From: Phaeospirillum tilakii
GTDB taxonomy: Bacteria; Pseudomonadota; Alphaproteobacteria; Rhodospirillales; Magnetospirillaceae
DNA: 64,000 nt
Direction: 5' to 3'
Assembly (NCBI RefSeq): GCF_042683125.1
Contig: NZ_JBHUIY010000003.1
Coordinates: 133,534-197,533, forward strand
In this document: one piece after another, positions 8,595 through 16,230 of the stretch
How the letters are laid out: the number at the start of each line of letters is the position of its first letter
How positions within the stretch are numbered: the first letter of the stretch is position 1
Position numbers and translations under genes: made by a program
The notes under the pieces: model-generated
Seen by the model: the letters and a program-made list of their open reading frames with translations, nothing else
Told to the model about the DNA's origin: nothing
The model's database searches: none

Positions 8595-9002
8595 GGGGCT
8601 CAGCCTTGGTTCGATGTGGTTCCCTCTCTTACCTTTTTTGGGAAGGAGAGAAAAGATGGCAGTGAGTGGTGGGTGCCTGTGGATGACGGGGATCCCCGTT
8701 CGGATCGATTCTGTCCCCAGGCTTGTCCGCCGACTCGTTTCGGTTGTCGCGATTCGGGGACAGGTCGCCCGCGTTCCGAGTCCAAGTCGTTGAATCCCGT
8801 CGTGAGTCCGCCTTGCGGATAAAGCGGTGGATAACGGGGAAAACTGGTGGCCCCGGCCGGGATTCACGCTATCCTCGACCCGTAAGACGAGTCTTTTCGA
8901 CAGACTCACCGATCGGCGGAGCGAAAAAGCGGATCGGGGAGCGAATCCGGCGAAAGGCGCCGTCACCCCGGTTATCCCCAGGATTGAGACTTGTCCACCG
9001 CC
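8595..9002. other. oriC: Probable chromosomal replication origin (oriC)
   Basis: A 408-base gene-free gap between divergent hemE and the RP001/PPSR gene, the same position as the known Caulobacter and Rickettsia origins. DnaA-box-like nonamers (consensus TTATCCACA): 8678-8686 (minus, TCATCCACA), 8814-8822 (minus, TTATCCGCA), 8826-8834 (minus, TTATCCACC), 8972-8980 (plus, TTATCCCCA), each with one mismatch, and 8991-8999 (plus, TTGTCCACC) with two. Ten GANTC sites (CcrM methylation target) start at 8707, 8732, 8751, 8778, 8792, 8804, 8861, 8889, 8903 and 8943. The A+T-richer stretch 8620-8660 is a candidate unwinding element. Genes on both sides point away from it. The gap must also hold the hemE and PPSR promoters. 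Confidence 0.8.
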
Positions 9003-9833
9003 ATGAGCGAGCTGCACATCCATCTGGTTTCCGACGCCACCGGCGAGACCGTCGCCTCGATCGTCCGCGCCTGTCTGGCCCAGTTCGAAACGGTCCAGCC
9101 GACCCTGCACACCTGGGGGCTGGTTCGTACCGTCGGCCAGATCGAGCGGGTGATCGCCGATTTCGCCGACCGGCCCGGGCTGGTGTTCTTCACCCTGGTC
9201 GATTCCGAGGTGCGCCGCCGGTTGGAAGAGGCCTGTCGGCTGCGCTCGATGCCGTGTGTTTCGGTGCTCGATCCGGTGATGGCGTCGCTGTCGACCTATC
9301 TCGGCAGTCCGGTCGCGGCGGCGCCGGGGCGGCAATATCAGCTCGATGCCGAATATTTTCGCCGGATCGACGCGATGCAGTTCACCCTGGCCCATGATGA
9401 CGGCCAGTTGATCGAGCTGGTCGAGGAGGCCGACGTGGTGCTGGTCGGGGTGTCGCGCACCTCGAAGACGCCGACCAGCATGTATCTGGCCAATCGCGGC
9501 CTCAAATGCGCCAATTATCCGCTGGTGCCGGGGGTGCCGCTGCCGCCCGAACTGGAAAACGCCACCAGCCCGCTGGTGGTCGGTCTGACCAAGGATCCGA
9601 AGAGCCTGTCCGACATCCGCCGCGCCCGGCTGCGGCTGCTCAATCAGACCGAGGAAACCGATTACGCCCAGTTCGAGCGGGTGCGCGAGGAGGTGCAGCA
9701 GGCGCGCCGCCTGTTCACCCGGCTCGGCTGGCCGGTGGTCGACGTCACCCGCCGCTCGATCGAGGAGGCCTCGGCCACCATCATTCAATTGTACGATCAG
9801 CGCCGGGGCACGGTGGAGGGGGTGGCGCCATGA
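9003..9833 (+). CDS. Pyruvate, phosphate dikinase regulatory protein-like kinase/phosphorylase (DUF299, RP001 homologue)
   Basis: 276 residues from ATG at 9003; a TTG at 8991 could extend it by four residues. Members of this family switch pyruvate phosphate dikinase or PEP synthetase off and on by ADP-dependent phosphorylation and Pi-dependent dephosphorylation of a threonine. The sequence shows the family start LHIHLVSDATGET, a P-loop-like GVSRTSKT at residues 149-156, and the conserved NYPLVPG segment after it. First gene on the right side of the putative origin, followed by an overlapping maf gene. Whether the partner here is PPDK or PEP synthetase cannot be told. Confidence 0.93.
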   Translation: MSELHIHLVSDATGETVASIVRACLAQFETVQPTLHTWGLVRTVGQIERVIADFADRPGLVFFTLVDSEVRRRLEEACRLRSMPCVSVLDPVMASLSTYLGSPVAAAPGRQYQLDAEYFRRIDAMQFTLAHDDGQLIELVEEADVVLVGVSRTSKTPTSMYLANRGLKCANYPLVPGVPLPPELENATSPLVVGLTKDPKSLSDIRRARLRLLNQTEETDYAQFERVREEVQQARRLFTRLGWPVVDVTRRSIEEASATIIQLYDQRRGTVEGVAP

Positions 9834-10420
9834 TCGTTCTCGCCTCCGGCAGCCGGGCCCGTCAGGCGATGCTGGCCGCCGCCGGGGTGGTGGTGACGAT
9901 CGATCCGCCCCGGATCGACGAGACGCGGATCCAGCAGGCGATGCGCCAGGGTCATGCCGGCGCGGCGGCGATCGCCGCCACCCTGGCCGGGCTGAAGGCG
10001 GCCGAGGTGTCGGCCCGCCATCCCGGCGCGCTGGTGATCGGCGCCGACCAGACGCTTGATTGCGACGGGGCCGGGTTCGACAAGCCGCGCGACCGGGCCG
10101 AGGCGCGGGATCAGTTGCTGGCGCTGCGCGGCCGCGAGCACCGGCTGATCAGCGCGGTGGCGCTGCTGCGTGACGGCCATCCGCGCTGGACTCACCGGGC
10201 CGAGGCGCGGCTGACGATGCGGGACTTTTCCGAAACCTTCCTCGACGCCTATCTTGATCAGGCCGGGGCGGCGCCGCTCGCCTCGGTCGGGGCCTATCAG
10301 CTCGAAGGCCTCGGCGCGCAGTTGTTCACCGGGATCGAGGGGGATTTCTTCACCATCCTCGGCCTGCCGCTGCTGCCGCTGCTCGAAGTTTTGCGGGAGG
10401 AAGGGGAACTGCAACAATGA
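9830..10420 (+). CDS. maf: Maf family nucleotide pyrophosphatase
   Basis: 196 residues. Maf proteins hydrolyse non-canonical or surplus nucleoside triphosphates to monophosphates; subfamilies act on dTTP/UTP or on 7-methyl-GTP. Seen: the N-terminal LASGSRARQ loop, the catalytic VIGADQTLD, the KPRDRAEA segment and the C-terminal IEGDFFTILGLPLLPLL. The ending resembles the YceF (m7GTP) branch, but I cannot assign the substrate securely. Start overlaps the previous stop by four bases, and aroE begins before its own stop. Confidence 0.9.
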   Translation: MIVLASGSRARQAMLAAAGVVVTIDPPRIDETRIQQAMRQGHAGAAAIAATLAGLKAAEVSARHPGALVIGADQTLDCDGAGFDKPRDRAEARDQLLALRGREHRLISAVALLRDGHPRWTHRAEARLTMRDFSETFLDAYLDQAGAAPLASVGAYQLEGLGAQLFTGIEGDFFTILGLPLLPLLEVLREEGELQQ

Positions 10421-11256
10421 TTCTGACCGGACAGGCCCGGCTGGCCGGGGTGCTCGGCTGGCCGGTGGCGCATTCGCGTTCGCCCCGGCTGCATGGCTAC
10501 TGGATCGACCGGCTCGGCCTCGATGCCGCCTATCTGCCGCTGGCGGTGGCGCCCGAGCATCTCGCCCAGGCGGTGCGTGCCTTGCCCCGGCTCGGGTTTC
10601 GCGGCGCCAACCTGACCATCCCGCACAAGGAAACGGTGCTGCCGCTGCTTGATGCGATCGAGCCGCTGGCGGCGCGGATCGGCGCGGTCAACACCCTCGT
10701 GATCGACGAAGAGGGCCGGATCACCGGCCGCAACACCGACGCCTTCGGTTTTCTCGAAAATCTGCGCCGCAACGCCCCGTCCTGGCGTCCGGCCGCCGGT
10801 CCGGCCATGGTGATCGGTGCCGGCGGCGCCGCCCGCGCGGTGATCGCCGCCCTGACTGATGCCGGCGTGCCGGAAATCCGGCTGGTCAACCGCAGCCGGG
10901 TTCGTGCCGAGCAGCTTGCCGCCACCCTCGGCGGCCCGATCCATGTCACCGAATGGGCCGATCGCGAAGACCAGCTCGACGGCGCCGCTTTGCTGGTCAA
11001 CACCACCAGCCTCGGCATGCACGGTCAGCCGCCGCTCGACCTCGACCTTGCCGCCTTGCCGGTCACGGCGGTGGTGACCGACATCGTCTATGTCCCGCTC
11101 GAAACCCCGCTGCTGGCTGCCGCCCGCCGGCGCGGCCATCCGGTGGTCGATGGCCTCGGCATGCTGCTGTGGCAGGCGGTGCCCGGGTTCGAGGCCTGGT
11201 TCGGCCCGCGTCCCGAGGTCGATGCGGCGCTGCGTGCCTTCGTCATGGCGGGCTGA
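10417..11256 (+). CDS. aroE: Shikimate dehydrogenase
   Basis: 279 residues. Reduces 3-dehydroshikimate to shikimate with NADPH in the aromatic amino-acid pathway. The substrate-binding motif HSRSPRLHGYW, the catalytic LTIPHKE lysine, the NTD motif in RNTDAFGF, and the NADPH-binding GAGGAARAV are all visible, with the C-terminal DGLGMLLWQA. Overlaps maf (ATGA) and coaE (TGATG), so PPSR-maf-aroE-coaE is one operon reading away from the origin, the standard alphaproteobacterial order. Confidence 0.97.
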   Translation: MILTGQARLAGVLGWPVAHSRSPRLHGYWIDRLGLDAAYLPLAVAPEHLAQAVRALPRLGFRGANLTIPHKETVLPLLDAIEPLAARIGAVNTLVIDEEGRITGRNTDAFGFLENLRRNAPSWRPAAGPAMVIGAGGAARAVIAALTDAGVPEIRLVNRSRVRAEQLAATLGGPIHVTEWADREDQLDGAALLVNTTSLGMHGQPPLDLDLAALPVTAVVTDIVYVPLETPLLAAARRRGHPVVDGLGMLLWQAVPGFEAWFGPRPEVDAALRAFVMAG

Positions 11257-11834
11257 TGCGGATCATTGGCCTGACCGGGTCGATCGGCACCGGCAAAAGC
11301 ACGGCGGCGCGGATGCTGCGCCGCGCCGGCCTGCCGGTGCACGACGCCGATGCCACCGTCCACGCCTTGTTCGCTCCCGGCGGCAAGGCGGTTGCCCCGG
11401 TGGAAGCCGCCTTTCCCGGAGTCGAGCGCGACGGCGCGATCGATCGCGCCGCCCTCGGTCGCCGGGTGTTCGGCGATCCCGCCGCTTTGCGCCGGCTCGA
11501 AGCGATCGTTCACCCGCTGGTGCGCGCCGCCGAGGCCGACTTCCTGCGCCGTCAGCGTCGCCGCCATGCCCGGATGGTGGTGCTCGACATTCCGCTCCTG
11601 TTCGAAACAGGGGCCGACCGCCGCTGCGATCTGGTGGTGGTGGTGACCTGTCCGCCGTTTCTTCAGGCCCAGCGAGTGCTGGCCCGCCCCGGCATGACCC
11701 TGGAGCGGTTGCGCCAGATCCGCACCCAGCAAGCGCCCGAGGCCGACAAGCGCCGCCGCGCCGACGTGGTGGTTCCCACCGGCTGCGGTCCTCGCCCGGC
11801 CCTGCGCCGTCTGCGCCGCGCCCTCGGCCTGTAA
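11256..11834 (+). CDS. coaE: Dephospho-CoA kinase
   Basis: 192 residues. Phosphorylates dephospho-CoA at the 3' hydroxyl, the last step of CoA synthesis. Walker A GSIGTGKS at residues 8-15, the HDADATVH acidic motif, and the VLDIPLLFETG segment are typical. Start shares an A with the aroE stop. In many relatives dnaQ and secB follow; here the operon stops at a repeat element and the hopanoid genes begin. Confidence 0.96.
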   Translation: MRIIGLTGSIGTGKSTAARMLRRAGLPVHDADATVHALFAPGGKAVAPVEAAFPGVERDGAIDRAALGRRVFGDPAALRRLEAIVHPLVRAAEADFLRRQRRRHARMVVLDIPLLFETGADRRCDLVVVVTCPPFLQAQRVLARPGMTLERLRQIRTQQAPEADKRRRADVVVPTGCGPRPALRRLRRALGL

Positions 11835-11842
11835 GCGCGACC

Positions 11843-11937
11843 AACGCCCGCGCCCAAGCTGACAGGCCGTTCCGCGCCCGACCATCGATGGGTTCCAAGG
11901 GCCTTGCGGCCCTTGGCGGGTGCGGGCAGAGCCCGCG
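11843..11937 (-). repeat. REP-like element, type A, reverse, with extended flank
   Basis: Long copy matching 1219-1313, including the 45-base flank, between the convergent coaE and hpnI ends. Both long copies have the same orientation, so they are direct repeats lying on either side of the putative origin. Confidence 0.85.
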
Positions 11938-11944
11938 ATTTTTT

Positions 11945-13075
11945 TCAGCCGACCCGCTTCATGCTGAGGCCGTGATTGGTGACCATCACCTGATTGTTCC
12001 ACCGCACCCGGCGGCCGAACATGGCGAGGCCGATCACCAGCCCGTTGAGCAATTCGCGGGCGACGATCTGCCAGGGCTTGGCCGGCGGCAGGCTGGGATA
12101 GAGCCGACGCAGGCGGCGGTGGAGGTGCTGGCGCAGTCCGATCTGCACCGCCAGCGCCGGCAGCGCCACCCACAGGGTCCAGCCGAACAGGGTCGCCAGC
12201 AGCATCGGCCCGAGCGGGCTCATGAAGATGCAGCCGAAATGTTCGAGCGGGCGGATGGCGCGGACGGCGCGGCTCCAGCGCAATTCGTGCTGGATCAGGT
12301 CGCGCAGGCGGGTTTCCGTCACCACGGTGGCGACCACCGGCTGGGCGAGGCGAACCTTGAAGCCGTGGCGGTAGAGCTGGTGGCCGAACACATAATCCTG
12401 CGCCACCGCGTCGGCCATCGCCTCGAATCCGCCGATCGCCGCCAGCGATTGGCGGGTGACCGCGATCGCCGCACCGTAGCAGATGTCCATGTCGTGGCGC
12501 GACAGATCGACCAGCACCGAGGGAATGAACCAGTCATTGTGATAAAGCGCGCCGATCTCGGCCACCGCGTTGGGTTCGGGCGCGCCGGAATAGAGGCTGG
12601 TGACGCCGCCGACCCCGGGTTCGGACAGCGGCTGGATGAAGCGGGCGATGAAATCGGGCTCGAGCAGCACGTCGCTGTCGATCATCGCCAGGATATCGTG
12701 CTTGGCCGCCGGCAGCATGTTGGCGAGGTTGGCGTTTTTGGGATTGCTGCCGAGCCGGCGCTCGTCGATCACCAGTGCGGTGTCGAGCGCGGGGAAATCG
12801 GCCCGCACCCGCTCGATCACCGGCCGGGCCGGGTCGTCGGCGCTGTGCAGCCCGAACACCACCTGCAACCCGGGGTAATCCTGGGCGCAGATCGAACGCA
12901 GACATTCCTCCAGCCGGGGCGGGGTGCCGTGGGCCGGCACCAGCACCGACACCGGCGGCCGCCAGCTCGGCGGCGGCCCGGGCGGCTGAACGGAACGGAG
13001 TTGGCGGAAAGCGAGAGCGAGATACGCGTAACCACCGACGGCGAAGGCGCCGCCGACCAAACTTGCCAAGAACAT
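11945..13075 (-). CDS. hpnI: Hopanoid-associated glycosyltransferase HpnI
   Basis: 376 residues with start at 13075; the open frame extends further upstream but conserved sequence begins at the membrane segment FLASLVGGAFAVGGYAYLAL. Ceramide-glucosyltransferase-like family 2 enzyme; known HpnI adds N-acetylglucosamine to bacteriohopanetetrol in hopanoid side-chain synthesis. Visible: VSVLVPAHG, the AMIDSDVLLEPDF metal-binding DxD, the QDYVFGH region and the HELRWSRAVRA (Q/RxxRW-type) motif, then C-terminal hydrophobic segments. A purine-rich AAGGGA lies upstream. Divergent from hpnA across a 139-base gap. Confidence 0.88.
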   Translation of the reverse strand: MFLASLVGGAFAVGGYAYLALAFRQLRSVQPPGPPPSWRPPVSVLVPAHGTPPRLEECLRSICAQDYPGLQVVFGLHSADDPARPVIERVRADFPALDTALVIDERRLGSNPKNANLANMLPAAKHDILAMIDSDVLLEPDFIARFIQPLSEPGVGGVTSLYSGAPEPNAVAEIGALYHNDWFIPSVLVDLSRHDMDICYGAAIAVTRQSLAAIGGFEAMADAVAQDYVFGHQLYRHGFKVRLAQPVVATVVTETRLRDLIQHELRWSRAVRAIRPLEHFGCIFMSPLGPMLLATLFGWTLWVALPALAVQIGLRQHLHRRLRRLYPSLPPAKPWQIVARELLNGLVIGLAMFGRRVRWNNQVMVTNHGLSMKRVG

Positions 13076-13214
13076 CGTTGAAAAGATTCCCTTATTACGG
13101 GATAAGCTGTTTGAGGACAGGATCAAAGAATCTGTGGCGGATGCCAACACAAAAGATGTAACTAACCCGACCGCCCGCACGAAACGTCGTTCGGGCGCAT
13201 GGGGGCGTTTGCGC
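13076..13214. promoter_or_regulatory. Divergent hpnI/hpnA promoter region
   Basis: Unusually A+T-rich for this window. It must hold promoters for both directions, though I could not pick convincing -35/-10 pairs. Just before hpnA, GCCCG pairs with CGGGC and CGAA with TTCG inside it, making an imperfect hairpin at about 13170-13198 in the hpnA leader. Confidence 0.45.
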
Positions 13215-14210
13215 ATGAACGGGATCACGCTTGTCACCGGGGCCACCGGATTCGTCGGTTCGGCGATCGTTCGGGCCTTGCTGGCGCGCGGCGAACGGGT
13301 GCGGGTGCTGGCGCGGCCGGGCTCGGACCGCAGCAATCTGACCGGCCTTTCCGTCGAGATCGCCGAAGGCGCGCTCGAGGATCAGGCCTCGCTGGCCCGG
13401 GCGGTCGCCGGCTGTGCCCGCCTCTATCACGCCGCTGCCGATTACCGCCTGTGGGTGCCGGACGAGGCGGCGATGCTGCGCGCCAATGTCGAGGGCACCC
13501 GGGCGCTGATGCAGGCGGCCCAGGCGGCGGGGCTCGAACGGATCGTCTACACCAGCTCGGTCGCCACCCTCGGCCATGTCGAGTATGGCGCCGCCGACGA
13601 GAACACCCCGAGCGGGCTGGCCGAGATGATCGGCCCCTACAAGAAATCGAAATTCCTGGCCGAGGCGGTGGTGCGGCGGATGGCCGACGAATCCGGTCTG
13701 CCGGTGGTGATCGTCAATCCCTCGACCCCGATCGGCCCGGGCGACATCAAGCCGACCCCGACCGGGCGGACCATCGTCGAGGCGGCCAACGGGCGGATGC
13801 CGGCCTATCTCGATACCGGGCTCAATCTGGTCCATGTCGCCGACGTCGCCGAAGGGCACCTGCTGGCGATGGAACGCGGCCGAATCGGCCAGCGTTACAT
13901 CCTCGGCGGCGACAATCTGCCGCTGTCGGAAATTCTCGGCCGCATCGCGCTGCTGACCGGGCGCAAGCCGCCGACGGTGCGCCTGCCGCGCCTGCCGCTG
14001 TTCCCGCTGGCGGTGGGGGCCGAATTGTGGGCCCGCTTCGGCGGCGGCGAGCCGTTCCTCACCGTCGATGGGCTGCGGATGGCGCGCTGGCGGATGTATT
14101 TCTCCTCGGCCAAGGCCGAGGCCGAGTTGGGCTATCGTCACCGTCCGGCCGATCAGGCCCTGGCCGACGCGGTCGAATGGTTCCGTGCCCAGGGCCGGGT
14201 GGCACGATGA
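13215..14210 (+). CDS. hpnA: Hopanoid-associated sugar epimerase/reductase HpnA
   Basis: 331 residues from ATG at 13215; an in-frame ATG at 13134 would add an unconserved extension. NAD(P)-binding extended SDR: TGATGFVGSA at the start, and the catalytic TSS...GPYKKSKF (Y-x3-K). HpnA is encoded in most hopanoid loci and is linked to side-chain sugar metabolism; its exact reaction is not settled. Its stop overlaps the hpnB start (ATGA). Confidence 0.93.
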   Translation: MNGITLVTGATGFVGSAIVRALLARGERVRVLARPGSDRSNLTGLSVEIAEGALEDQASLARAVAGCARLYHAAADYRLWVPDEAAMLRANVEGTRALMQAAQAAGLERIVYTSSVATLGHVEYGAADENTPSGLAEMIGPYKKSKFLAEAVVRRMADESGLPVVIVNPSTPIGPGDIKPTPTGRTIVEAANGRMPAYLDTGLNLVHVADVAEGHLLAMERGRIGQRYILGGDNLPLSEILGRIALLTGRKPPTVRLPRLPLFPLAVGAELWARFGGGEPFLTVDGLRMARWRMYFSSAKAEAELGYRHRPADQALADAVEWFRAQGRVAR

Positions 14211-15358
14211 AGGCTGCGGCTTGGGCCGGTCTGGCCGGCCTGCTCGCCTGGGGCTGGCTGCTGACCCAGCGTGGCGGATTCTGGCGGATCGAGGCGCCCG
14301 CGCCGGTGCCGGAACCGGAAATCTGGCCGGAAGTGGCGGCGGTGATTCCCGCCCGCGACGAGGCCGAGGGAATCGGCGCCACCGTCGCCTCGCTGCTGTC
14401 GTCCGATTATCCCGGCCGGCTGACCCTGGTGGTGGTCGATGATCACAGCAGCGACGGCACCGCCGCGCTGGCCCGCGCCGCCGCCGAGGCGATCGGTGCC
14501 GGCGACCGTCTGACCGTGCTGGCCGCGCCCGATCTGCCGCCCGGCTGGGCCGGCAAGATGTGGGCGCTGCATCACGGCCTCGCCGCCGCCCGCGCCGCCC
14601 GGCCCGAGGCCGGCTTCATGCTGCTGACCGACGCCGACATCAGCCACGCCCCGGGCGAACTGCGTCAGGTGGTGGCCCGCGCCCTGGCCGAGCGGCTCGA
14701 CCTCGCCTCGCGCATGGTCCGGCTCAGCACCGCCAGCTGGTGGGAACGGGCGGTGATTCCGGCCTTCGTCTTCTTCTTCCGCATGCTCTATCCCTTCGCC
14801 TGGGTGCGCGACCCGGCCCGGCCGACCGCCGCCGCCGCCGGCGGCTATGTGCTGATCCGGCCGCAGGCGCTCGACTGGATCGCCGGCGTCGATGCCATTC
14901 GCGGCGCGGTGATCGACGATTGCAGTCTGGCCGGGGTGGTCAAGCGCGCCGGCGGGCGGGTGCGGATCGACCTGAGCTGGGACACCACCAGTTCGCGTAC
15001 CTATTGGGGCCCGTCCGGGCTGTGGCGGATGATCGCCCGCTCGGCCTATGCCCAGCTCAACCATTCGCCGCTGCTGCTGGCTGGTACCGTGCTGGCGATG
15101 ACCCTGGTGTTCATCGCCCCGCCGCTGCTGGCGCTGTCGGGCTCGCTGTTCGGGCTGCTGGCCTGGGCGGCGATGACTGCCGCTTATTGGCCGACGGTGC
15201 GCCGGTTCGGCCTCGCCCCGGCCTGGGCGGCGGCGCTGCCGGCGGTGGCGCTGTTCTATCTCGGCGCGACGGTGCAGTCGGGAGTGAGCTGGCACCGCGG
15301 GCGCGGCGGGGTGTGGAAGGGTCGGGTTCAGGATCAGCGACCGGAGGGCAAGCGATGA
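14207..15358 (+). CDS. hpnB: Hopanoid-associated glycosyltransferase HpnB
   Basis: 383 residues. Family 2 glycosyltransferase with an N-terminal membrane segment, AAVIPARDEAEGI, the VVVDDHSSDGT nucleotide-sugar motif, LLTDADI as the DxD, and three to four C-terminal hydrophobic segments (about residues 290-360). HpnB is a standard member of hopanoid loci, presumed to act on the side chain at the inner membrane. Overlaps hpnA and hpnD by four bases on each side. Confidence 0.92.
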   Translation: MKAAAWAGLAGLLAWGWLLTQRGGFWRIEAPAPVPEPEIWPEVAAVIPARDEAEGIGATVASLLSSDYPGRLTLVVVDDHSSDGTAALARAAAEAIGAGDRLTVLAAPDLPPGWAGKMWALHHGLAAARAARPEAGFMLLTDADISHAPGELRQVVARALAERLDLASRMVRLSTASWWERAVIPAFVFFFRMLYPFAWVRDPARPTAAAAGGYVLIRPQALDWIAGVDAIRGAVIDDCSLAGVVKRAGGRVRIDLSWDTTSSRTYWGPSGLWRMIARSAYAQLNHSPLLLAGTVLAMTLVFIAPPLLALSGSLFGLLAWAAMTAAYWPTVRRFGLAPAWAAALPAVALFYLGATVQSGVSWHRGRGGVWKGRVQDQRPEGKR

Positions 15359-16203
15359 TCACCGTCGATCCCGTCCTCTATGAGGACATGGCGGCACGGG
15401 TGCGGGCGGCCGGCACCTCGTTCTATTGGGGGATGCGGCTGCTGGAAACGCCGCGCCGCTACGGCATGTACGGCATTTATGCCTTCTGCCGCGAGGTTGA
15501 CGACATCGCCGACGAGCCGGGCGATCCGGCCGACAAGCGCCGCCGCCTCGGCTGGTGGCGCGAGGAGATCGAGCGGCTGTATCAGGGCGCGCCGACCCAT
15601 GCGGTCACCCGCGCGCTGCAAGGGCCGATCCGCGAATACGAATTGCCCCAGGCTGATTTCGTCGCGGTGATCGACGGCTGCGAGATGGACGGCGACAATG
15701 CGATGGTCCGCCCCTCGCTGGCCAAACTGGAGCTTTACTGCGACCGGGTGGCGGCGGCGGTCGGCCGGCTGTCGGTGCGGGTGTTCGGCGAAAGCCGGCC
15801 GCAGGGCCAGCGCGTCGCCAACGCCACCGGCATGGCGCTGCAATTGACCAACATCCTGCGCGACGTCGCGGTCGATGCCGAGATCGGCCGGCTTTATCTG
15901 CCCGACGAATTGCTGTCGGCCCACGGCATCGCCAGCCATGATCCGGCCGAGGTGCTGGCCCATCCCGCCTTGGCTTCGGTCTGCCGCGAGCTGGCCGAGA
16001 CGGCGCGGCGCCATTTCGCCGAGTCCGACGCGGCGATGGCGACCTGTTCGCGCCGGGCGATGCGGCCGGCGACCCTGATGAAGGAAATGTATCGCGGCGT
16101 GTTCTGCCGGCTGGAGGCCGAGGGCTTCCAGCCGCGTCTGCCGCCGGTCCGGATGCCGACCGGGGCCAAGCTGTATTGCGTGCTGCGCTATGGCCTGATC
16201 TGA
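15355..16203 (+). CDS. hpnD: Presqualene diphosphate synthase HpnD
   Basis: 282 residues. Condenses two farnesyl diphosphates to presqualene diphosphate. The isoprenyl-synthase Asp motifs are visible: CREVDDIADEPGD and NILRDVAVDAEIGRLYLP. FYWGMRLLETPRRYGMYGIY at the N-terminus and the C-terminal LYCVLRYGL fit HpnD better than HpnC. HpnD works with HpnC (hydroxysqualene) and HpnE (reduction to squalene); neither gene is adjacent here although the usual order is A-B-C-D-E-shc. It directly precedes the squalene cyclase gene. Confidence 0.92.
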   Translation: MITVDPVLYEDMAARVRAAGTSFYWGMRLLETPRRYGMYGIYAFCREVDDIADEPGDPADKRRRLGWWREEIERLYQGAPTHAVTRALQGPIREYELPQADFVAVIDGCEMDGDNAMVRPSLAKLELYCDRVAAAVGRLSVRVFGESRPQGQRVANATGMALQLTNILRDVAVDAEIGRLYLPDELLSAHGIASHDPAEVLAHPALASVCRELAETARRHFAESDAAMATCSRRAMRPATLMKEMYRGVFCRLEAEGFQPRLPPVRMPTGAKLYCVLRYGLI

Positions 16204-16230
16204 CGGCCCCCACCCTTTTTCGTCCGCAAG

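Noticed and set aside
8595..9788. Upstream extension of the hemE frame across the origin and PPSR gene
   Set aside because: Conserved HemE sequence begins at the GTG at 8594; the rest is antisense to PPSR or origin DNA.
11090..13081. 663-codon plus-strand frame
   Set aside because: Overlaps aroE, coaE, a repeat and, in antisense, hpnI, all of which have clear motifs; no homology recognisable.
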